Source: Candidatus Subteraquimicrobium carltonvillense (lineage in GTDB: Bacteria; Actinomycetota; Aquicultoria; Subteraquimicrobiales; Subteraquimicrobiaceae). Taken from it: 21,628 nucleotides of DNA. A program made the position numbers and the translations under genes. Under the pieces are notes generated by a model. It did no database searches. It saw only the letters and a list, made by a program, of their open reading frames with translations, and was not told the origin of the DNA. Of the stretch, positions 8,271 through 14,084 are shown piece after piece. Numbering within the stretch: the stretch's first letter is position 1; each line of letters begins with the position of its first letter. Location of the stretch: NCBI GenBank assembly GCA_002339355.1, contig DDKQ01000032.1:641-22268 (forward strand). Reading direction: 5' to 3'.

Positions 8271-9203
8271 TCAACCGATTAGCGAAATTAATAAGGCCTT
8301 TTGAACGTGAAGTCTATTCTCCGCCTGATCAAAGACGACACACCTGGGATCGTCCATCACTTCAGCGGTAATTTCTTCACCCCGGTGGGCGGGAAGACAA
8401 TGCATGACGATGGCATCGGGCTTGGCGTAAGCTAAAAGTTCCTTATTTACCTGGTAGGACTGGAAAGCAGATAGTCTCTTATCCCGCTCCGCCTCCTGAC
8501 CCATACTTACCCAGACATCCGTATATACGATATCAGCATTCCTCACGGCTTTTATGGGATCATTGACCATTTCCACCTTTGGTTTTAACCCTCTTAGGTT
8601 CCTTAAAGCCATGTCAACGATCCACTTCTTAGGCTTGTATCCCTTTGGAGAAGCGATGAAGATATTTAGCCCCACTTTAACTGAACCCATTAAAAGGCTG
8701 TGAGCAACATTATTTCCATCCCCCACATAGGCAAGCTTGAGACCCGCCAGGCGATCTTTCTTTTCCAGGATGGTCATGAAATCGCCAAGGACTTGACATG
8801 GATGAAAATCGTCGGTGAGAGCATTGATCACCGGTACATCCGCATCTTTAGCCAACTTTTCCACATCCCCTTGAGCAAAAGTCCGAATGATTATGGCATC
8901 CACGTATCGGGAAAGAACCCGACCGGTGTCCTCGATGGACTCTCCCCGACCCAATTGCATATCCTCAGCGCTTAAGAAAATTGGATGTGCACCAAGATGT
9001 GCCAAAGCGACTTCAAAGGAGACCCTCGTTCTCGTGGATGGCTTTTCAAAGATCATGGCCACAGCTTTGCCCTCTAAATATCGATGGGAAACCCCCATCC
9101 GTTGCAGGCGTTTGAATTCCATGGCTTTGGATAGAATGAGATAAATTTCATCCGGGCCCAGATCACCCAATGTTAGAAGGTCTCTTCCCTTAAGTGACGC
9201 CAC
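8271..9203 (-). CDS. argF: Ornithine carbamoyltransferase
   Basis: 310 residues. It transfers the carbamoyl group from carbamoyl phosphate to ornithine, giving citrulline. Visible support: FEKPSTRTRVSFE (the carbamoyl phosphate loop, STRTR at 56-60), DDFHPCQVLGD (HPCQ), the DVWVSMGQE loop that binds ornithine, and HCLPAHRGEEI (the HCLP active-site Cys). The start is GTG 9203: GGAGG at 9209-9213 sits 5 nt before it, and VASLKGRDLL matches the usual family N-terminus. A GTG at 9215, four codons upstream, overlaps that ribosome binding site and is unlikely. The argD-argF spacer (9204-9293) holds no gene; it is made of variants of words such as GGTTG and GGATG on the minus strand. Confidence 0.97.
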   Translation of the reverse strand: MASLKGRDLLTLGDLGPDEIYLILSKAMEFKRLQRMGVSHRYLEGKAVAMIFEKPSTRTRVSFEVALAHLGAHPIFLSAEDMQLGRGESIEDTGRVLSRYVDAIIIRTFAQGDVEKLAKDADVPVINALTDDFHPCQVLGDFMTILEKKDRLAGLKLAYVGDGNNVAHSLLMGSVKVGLNIFIASPKGYKPKKWIVDMALRNLRGLKPKVEMVNDPIKAVRNADIVYTDVWVSMGQEAERDKRLSAFQSYQVNKELLAYAKPDAIVMHCLPAHRGEEITAEVMDDPRCVVFDQAENRLHVQKALLISLIG

Positions 9204-9293
9204 ACTAACCTCCACCCTGATAATTAGGTATCTGCTCGCCTTACTGGTAATGGGTTAATTTCCAACTACCCATCAATCCATCCACCTAACAAC

Positions 9294-10532
9294 CTATCTT
9301 TCCAATTCGTCGAGAATCTCATCAAATATGCCCAGAACGGTCTCGATTTCCTCCCTCATTATACAAAGTGGGGGAAGAAATCGAACGATGTTATCTCCGA
9401 TATTATTTGCAATCACCCCGCGATGAAAAAATTTCAGTACAATATCCCGGGCAATACCCTCCCTGCCCGTCTGGAAGGCGGATCTGCCAGGCAGGTCCCT
9501 GTGGAATTCGACTCCAATCATCAAACCTTTCCCCCTCACTTCCTTAATTATAGGTCTTTTCTCCTTCAGTTTTTCAAGCTCCTGTTTAAAATAACTTCCT
9601 AAGTTGGCGCAATTATCTATCAATCCTTCCTTTTTTAGGACCTTCAATGCAGCCATTGCCGCCGAAGTAGCAACAGGTCCACCACCAAATGTTGATCCAT
9701 GATCACCTGGTTTAAAGACTCGAGCCACTTCCTCGCGGGTGATGAAAGCACCGATGGGTAGTCCGCCTCCCAAACCCTTTGCTAAAGTCATGACATCCGG
9801 CTCGATGTCATAATGCTCGTAGGCAAACATCTTTCCCGTACGACCCATACCGGTTTGAACTTCATCCAGAATGAGCAAGAGATTCTCCTGGTTACAAAGT
9901 TCCCTCACACCTTTGATGTAATCTACCTCGCACTCATATACTCCGCCTTCCCCTTGGATAGGTTCAAGCATTACCGCACAGGTATTCTCGGTTAGGCAAT
10001 CCTTCAGAGCATCCAAATCATTTAGGGGCACGTGCTTGAAACCCGGGGGCAAGGGCTCAAAGGGTTTTTGTTTATCGGGTTGCCCCGTGGCCGCTAAAGT
10101 CTTGAAGGTTCGACCGTGAAATGAGCGAAAGGCGGTGATCACCTCATATTTGCTCCCGCCAAAATTCTCCTTGCCGTATTTGCGCGCCAATTTCAGGGCT
10201 CCCTCGTTTGCTTCGGCACCACTATTGCAAAAGAAGCATTTATCTCCAAAGGATATTTCCACCAGCATCTCAGCTAACTCGATTTGAGGAATGGTGTAGT
10301 AAAGATTGGAAACGTGAATGAGATTCTCGATCTGCTCCTGAACCACTTTAACTACCGCCGGGTGACAGTGTCCAATGTTAGCCACTCCCAATCCTCCCAG
10401 GAAATCAAGGTATTCTTTGCCCTCTACATCCCACAATCTACTTCCTCTTCCTCGCGAGAAGACAACCGGGAGGCGGCTATAAGTATTCACAAGATAAAGC
10501 TGTTCCTTTTCGACAATTTCAGTAATGTCCAT
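9294..10532 (-). CDS. argD: Acetylornithine aminotransferase
   Basis: 412 residues. This PLP enzyme converts N-acetylglutamate semialdehyde to N-acetylornithine; homologues often also act in lysine synthesis (succinyl-diaminopimelate aminotransferase). Visible support: NSGAEANEGALKLARKY, SFHGRT, LDEVQTGMGRTGK (the PLP-stabilising Asp), and the Schiff-base lysine in TLAKGLGGGLPIGAF (K252), followed by HGSTFGGGP. Oddity: between MIGVEF and IVLKFFHRGV, where I expect about six residues, there are about 20 (roughly 343-362), encoded over a GC-rich hairpin at 9462-9495. The site lies in the C-terminal small domain, on a surface loop in known structures, so the enzyme is probably active. The ribosome binding site is weak. 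Confidence 0.97.
   Translation of the reverse strand: MDITEIVEKEQLYLVNTYSRLPVVFSRGRGSRLWDVEGKEYLDFLGGLGVANIGHCHPAVVKVVQEQIENLIHVSNLYYTIPQIELAEMLVEISFGDKCFFCNSGAEANEGALKLARKYGKENFGGSKYEVITAFRSFHGRTFKTLAATGQPDKQKPFEPLPPGFKHVPLNDLDALKDCLTENTCAVMLEPIQGEGGVYECEVDYIKGVRELCNQENLLLILDEVQTGMGRTGKMFAYEHYDIEPDVMTLAKGLGGGLPIGAFITREEVARVFKPGDHGSTFGGGPVATSAAMAALKVLKKEGLIDNCANLGSYFKQELEKLKEKRPIIKEVRGKGLMIGVEFHRDLPGRSAFQTGREGIARDIVLKFFHRGVIANNIGDNIVRFLPPLCIMREEIETVLGIFDEILDELER
9462..9495 (-). repeat. GC-rich hairpin element inside argD
   Basis: On the minus strand the element opens CCTGCCTGG and closes CCAGACGGGCAGG, so CCTGCC/GGCAGG and TGG/CCA can pair around a GC-rich loop with a 4-nt bulge; an inner CTGCC-T-GGCAG repeat is also present. 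It falls within the stretch of argD that has extra residues compared with the family. The same ends (CCTGCCTG ... GGGCAGG) occur in the argB element, suggesting one repeat family. The boundaries are uncertain: the 34 nt as drawn are not a multiple of three. Confidence 0.55.
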
Positions 10533-10599
10533 GGGAAATCTCTAATATCCGAGTAAAATGTCATTGGACATGGGTCAAAGGTAATAAACAAAAACTCTT

Positions 10600-10627
10600 G
10601 ACTCATGACTTATGACTCATGACTTAT
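10600..10627. repeat. Perfect tandem 14-mer over the argB stop codon
   Basis: GACTCATGACTTAT occurs twice, back to back, at 10600-10613 and 10614-10627. The unit is itself two near-copies of GACTTAT/GACTCAT. The second copy contains the argB stop codon (10624-10626, minus strand). The rest of the argB-argD spacer (10533-10599) shows nothing else that I recognise. Confidence 0.85.
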
Positions 10628-11514
10628 TTGACTATCATTGTTCCAATACCCTCATCGGTGAAAATCTCCAAAAGAAGGGCATGTGGGATCGTTCCATTTA
10701 AGATGTGCGCCCTTTTCACCCCAGCCTTAAGGGCCCTTATACATCCCCTGGCTTTAGGTAGCATTCCTTCACCTATTAAATTCTCCTTTATCAACCTCTC
10801 GCACTCATCGATGCTAAGTGCAGAAATGAGAGATTTCTTATCGGCAAAATCCTTATACAATCCATCAACATTTGTAAGAAAGATTATCTTATCAGCTTTC
10901 AGCGCCGCAGCAATCTCAGCGGCGACAGAGTCGGCGTTGATATTATAGCTTTCCCCCTCTTCTCCGACCCCCACAGAGGCGATGACTGGGGTAAATCCAT
11001 CCTTTATCAAATTTTGAAGAATTTCCGTATTGATCCTCTGAACCTCGCCAACGAAACCGAGGTCTTGCCCGGTGGTTGTGGTACACTTTTGAGCTATTAT
11101 TAACCCTGCGTCGTCACCGCTTATTCCCACGGCTATCCTGCCCCGCCCACCAGGCTCAGGCAGGCGGGCATGGCAATTGATCATGGAAACGAGTTCCTTG
11201 TTTACCTTACCCACCAGGACCATTTTTACAATGTCCATGGTTTCTTTATCCGTGACTCGAAGCCCTTCCACGAATTTTACCTCTTTTTTCAACTTCTTCA
11301 TGTAGCTTGAAATCTCGGGACCTCCTCCATGAACAATCACCGGATTCATGCCCACATACCTCATCAAAACGATATCGGAAGCGATGGATTGTTTAAGAGA
11401 ATCATCAAGCATGGCACTTCCACCATATTTTACGGTGATGGTTCTCCCATAATACTCCTTGATGTATGGAAGCGCCTCCATCAGAATTTTGGCTTTAGTT
11501 AATGCGTTCTCCAT
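10624..11514 (-). CDS. argB: Acetylglutamate kinase
   Basis: 296 residues from ATG 11514 (GAGG just upstream; ATG 11523 is an alternative with its AGG touching the codon). It phosphorylates N-acetylglutamate with ATP. Visible support: VKYGGSAM, VIVHGGGPEI, the FVEGLRVTD block and the C-terminal HILNGTIPHALLLEIFTDEGIGTMI. An N-terminal helix (LTKAKILMEALPYI) and this C-terminus are features I associate with hexameric, arginine-inhibited forms, so feedback control is likely (inference). Oddity: after the NCH residues at 113-115 come nine extra residues (ARLPEPGGR, 116-124) exactly where a 27-nt palindrome lies; without them the sequence would read NCHGRIAVGISG, matching the family. The stop codon lies in a tandem 14-mer. 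Confidence 0.97.
   Translation of the reverse strand: MENALTKAKILMEALPYIKEYYGRTITVKYGGSAMLDDSLKQSIASDIVLMRYVGMNPVIVHGGGPEISSYMKKLKKEVKFVEGLRVTDKETMDIVKMVLVGKVNKELVSMINCHARLPEPGGRGRIAVGISGDDAGLIIAQKCTTTTGQDLGFVGEVQRINTEILQNLIKDGFTPVIASVGVGEEGESYNINADSVAAEIAAALKADKIIFLTNVDGLYKDFADKKSLISALSIDECERLIKENLIGEGMLPKARGCIRALKAGVKRAHILNGTIPHALLLEIFTDEGIGTMIVK
11142..11168 (-). repeat. In-frame 27-nt imperfect palindrome inside argB
   Basis: On the minus strand the arms CCCGCCTGCC and GGTGGGCGGG form a 10-bp stem (8 Watson-Crick and 2 G.T pairs) around a 7-nt loop. The length of 27 nt equals the nine extra residues relative to the ArgB family, and removing exactly these bases joins CATG to GCAGGATAGCC, encoding HGRIA. 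This is the expected appearance of a small palindromic element inserted in frame in a coding sequence. Confidence 0.75.
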
Positions 11515-11583
11515 TTTCCTCATCCTTTAACATCGTCCCTCGTCGCTCGTCATATCACCGCTCGAAAGTAAGATTTGAGATTC

Positions 11584-11600
11584 GAGTTTCGAGAGTCGAG
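11584..11600. repeat. Spacer word repeat between argJ and argB
   Basis: The 98-nt spacer (11515-11612) contains gagtttcgag (11584-11593) overlapping cgagagtcgag (11590-11600), with further variants such as gagattcgag just before. The first word recurs inside pheT (15163-15172) and the second in the argR-argG spacer (7792-7802). No gene, terminator or promoter is evident in this spacer. Confidence 0.6.
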
Positions 11601-11612
11601 AAACAGTGTCCT

Positions 11613-12842
11613 TTACGTTTTATAGGCTGCATTTATCTTCACGTAATCATAGGATAAATCCGTAGTCCACACGGTTGCTATTGAATCACCTAGATTAAGA
11701 TCGATGGTTACCCTTATCTCTTTATCCTTCAGGACCTCTTTGATCTCCCCTTCATTAAAAGGCAAGCCCTCACTACCTTTCACGATTTGATGATGGCTAA
11801 GGTAAATATCTATATCGTGTGGATTGATTTCCGCTCCAGAGTGACCAATTGAGGCGATGATCCTTCCCCAATTGATATCCTCGCCGAAAAAAGCGGTTTT
11901 AACCAAATTTGAGTTGGCTACGGTCATGGCTATGGTTTTAGCATCTCCGAAGGATTTTCCACCTCTGATGATGATTTCGATGAATTTGGTGGCTCCTTCC
12001 CCATCCCTCACAACCATCTTGGCCAATTCCTGGGTGAGGAAGTCCAATGCTTCTTGGAAGATGAGAGCGTCTTTACTGTCTTCGACCACCTCCTGGTTCT
12101 GAGCAATCCCATTGGCAAGGATAACGACCATATCGTTGGTGCTCATCTCACCATCGACGGTGATCATATTGAAGGATTTATCGACCGATTTTCTTAAAGC
12201 CCGTTTTAAACATGAATGGGAAATTCTGATATCCGATGTCAAAACCGAAAGGGTTGTAGCCATATTCGGAGCAATCATCCCAGCTCCCTTGGTCATCCCT
12301 CCTAGAGTAAGGGTTTTGTTGCCTATTTTAAATTCAATTGCCATTTCCTTAGGGAAAGAATCAGTGGTCATAATCGCTTCGGCGGCATCCAGATGAGCAT
12401 CGTAAGAAAGAGATATTACAGCATTTTGAATGCCTCGTTTCAAATTGTCCATGGGGAGGGGAACACCAATAATCCCAGTTGAAGCCAGTAAAATTTGATA
12501 AGGAGAGATTTTCCCCAAGCATTTCTTTCTGAGCTCACCTGCGGTGATTTTTGCCATCTCTATAGCATCGGTTATGCCTCGCCTCCCCGTACAGGAATTG
12601 GCATTACCACTGTTGATCACCACCGCTTGAGCCACCCCTTCCTGAACATGTTTTTTGCTGATCAAAATGGGGGGAGCGGCCATCTTATTAGTGGTAAAAA
12701 CCGCAGCGGCAATGGCGGGAACTTCGGAAAAGATGAGGGCAACGTCTTTTCTACCACTTCCCTTGATCCCACAACTCACCCCGGAAGCTTTAAACCCCCT
12801 CGGGGCGGTTACTCCCCCGGATATCACCTTGACCTTTACCAT
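11613..12842 (-). CDS. argJ: Glutamate N-acetyltransferase / amino-acid acetyltransferase
   Basis: 409 residues. ArgJ recycles the acetyl group from N-acetylornithine to glutamate; bifunctional forms also use acetyl-CoA. The proprotein cuts itself into alpha and beta chains. Visible support: VINSGNANSCTG (residues 76-86), and KGAGMIAPNMATTLSV, where cleavage is expected between Ala196 and Thr197, making Thr the N-terminal nucleophile. The length is normal. No argA-type synthase is seen in the window, so a bifunctional ArgJ is plausible but cannot be shown from sequence alone. The 94-nt spacer to argC (12843-12936) holds no gene; near the argC stop it contains variants of ctcccaac/gaact words. 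Confidence 0.96.
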   Translation of the reverse strand: MVKVKVISGGVTAPRGFKASGVSCGIKGSGRKDVALIFSEVPAIAAAVFTTNKMAAPPILISKKHVQEGVAQAVVINSGNANSCTGRRGITDAIEMAKITAGELRKKCLGKISPYQILLASTGIIGVPLPMDNLKRGIQNAVISLSYDAHLDAAEAIMTTDSFPKEMAIEFKIGNKTLTLGGMTKGAGMIAPNMATTLSVLTSDIRISHSCLKRALRKSVDKSFNMITVDGEMSTNDMVVILANGIAQNQEVVEDSKDALIFQEALDFLTQELAKMVVRDGEGATKFIEIIIRGGKSFGDAKTIAMTVANSNLVKTAFFGEDINWGRIIASIGHSGAEINPHDIDIYLSHHQIVKGSEGLPFNEGEIKEVLKDKEIRVTIDLNLGDSIATVWTTDLSYDYVKINAAYKT

Positions 12843-12936
12843 CTCTTTTTATCCCCCGTAATCTTTAAAGTAGCGAGAAATCATGGAAATATTTGATCTT
12901 GCGCTCCCAACTACGAACTAACAGACTCCCGACCAA

Positions 12937-13986
12937 TCAAGGTACAAGCCCAACCGCTCTTAGCCCTTCATCTTCAGAAAACCCACACATGATATTCATG
13001 TTCTGAATGGCCTGGCCCGCAGCTCCCTTGATCAAATTATCGATCGCGCAGACCACGATGACCTTGCGAGTTCGCCCATCCACCTCCAAGCCTATATGGC
13101 AGTGGTTGGAACCCAAAATGCTTTTCGTCTCGGGGTATTCTCCCTCACGTAGGATGTGTACGAAGGGTTCACCCTCATAAAAAAGCCCATATATTTCGAG
13201 GAGATCGGGGGTCTTTAAACTCCGTTTTAGATCACAATATATGGTGCTCAAGATGCCCCTGGTCATGGGGATGAGGTGAGGAGTGAAAGAAATCTTTATC
13301 TCCTTTCCGGCGAGCTTGCTCATTTCTTGCTCCATTTCCGGGGTATGCTTATGCGCGGCAACCGAGTACGCCTTTACATTTTCATTACATTCAGGGAAGT
13401 GGCTAGAGAGACTCAAACCCCTACCCGCCCCCGAAACCCCGGATTTCGCATCCACCACGATACTTTGGGTCTGTATGAGCTTCCTTGTCAACAAAGGAGC
13501 CGTTGCCAAGAGAACGCTAGTGGGATAACAACCGGGATTGCACACAAAATTCGCCCTTTTAATAGCTCCCCGATTAATCTCCGGCAGTCCGTAAATGGCC
13601 GCACCCAAAAGCGCGGGATAAACATGGGGTATCCCATACCACTTTTCATAGACGGTTTTATCAACCAATCGAAAATCTCCACTGAGGTCAATGATCTTGT
13701 GATCCTCGTCCATCAGCTGGGGCACGATCTTCATCGAAGTCCCATGAGGTAAAGCAAGAAAAAGAAGATCCGAATTCTCCTTGGCTTGCCTTGAATCGAA
13801 AACCGTGTAAGAAAGGTCACAAATTCCCGTTAAATTGGGATAAAGAGAGGCGGCTTTCTGATCCCTATATCGGTCGGCTGTAACATAAGTCAGCTCAATG
13901 TGGGGATGATTCAGTAACAACCGAGCGAGCTCAGCTCCAGTGTAACCGGAGGCTCCAATTATCCCTATCCTACAAACCCGAGACAT
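12937..13986 (-). CDS. argC: N-acetyl-gamma-glutamyl-phosphate reductase
   Basis: 349 residues, the usual length. It reduces acetylglutamyl phosphate to the semialdehyde with NADPH. Visible support: the nucleotide-binding GIIGASGYTGAELARLL at 8-24, and NPGCYPTS with the catalytic Cys153, plus VSGAGRGLS and HKHTPEM (substrate-site His). It is the first gene of the arg run, about 32 nt downstream of the predicted transcription start. The ATG has only a weak ribosome binding site (GAGG lies about 13 nt away). Confidence 0.97.
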   Translation of the reverse strand: MSRVCRIGIIGASGYTGAELARLLLNHPHIELTYVTADRYRDQKAASLYPNLTGICDLSYTVFDSRQAKENSDLLFLALPHGTSMKIVPQLMDEDHKIIDLSGDFRLVDKTVYEKWYGIPHVYPALLGAAIYGLPEINRGAIKRANFVCNPGCYPTSVLLATAPLLTRKLIQTQSIVVDAKSGVSGAGRGLSLSSHFPECNENVKAYSVAAHKHTPEMEQEMSKLAGKEIKISFTPHLIPMTRGILSTIYCDLKRSLKTPDLLEIYGLFYEGEPFVHILREGEYPETKSILGSNHCHIGLEVDGRTRKVIVVCAIDNLIKGAAGQAIQNMNIMCGFSEDEGLRAVGLVP

Positions 13987-14024
13987 TTACCATCGCATCC
14001 TCAGACTCCATAAGTATTGCCAAA

Positions 14025-14065
14025 ATTATACAAAAATTTGCATATTTATGCAATAGCTATTCATA
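14025..14065 (-). promoter_or_regulatory. argC promoter with overlapping ARG-box-like operator
   Basis: On the minus strand a perfect -10 TATAAT (14025-14030) lies 17 nt from a weak -35 TTGCAT (14048-14053). Overlapping them are 7-nt half-sites TATGAAT (14059-14065), ATTGCAT (14048-14054) and ATGCAAA (14037-14043), each separated by exactly 4 nt. The pairs match the 7-4-7 layout of ARG boxes; TTGCAT-4-ATGCAA is a perfect inverted repeat. ArgR bound here would cover the -35 and spacer and block RNA polymerase. ArgR is encoded downstream in the same operon, which fits autoregulation. Binding is inferred. Confidence 0.8.
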
Positions 14066-14084
14066 AAATTTTTCTTTTTCCATC

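Noticed and set aside
10600..10627. CRISPR-like array
   Set aside because: Two adjacent 14-mers with no spacers between them.
13276..13752. 158-codon plus-strand open frame inside argC
   Set aside because: Shadow of argC on the other strand; composition follows the complementary codons.
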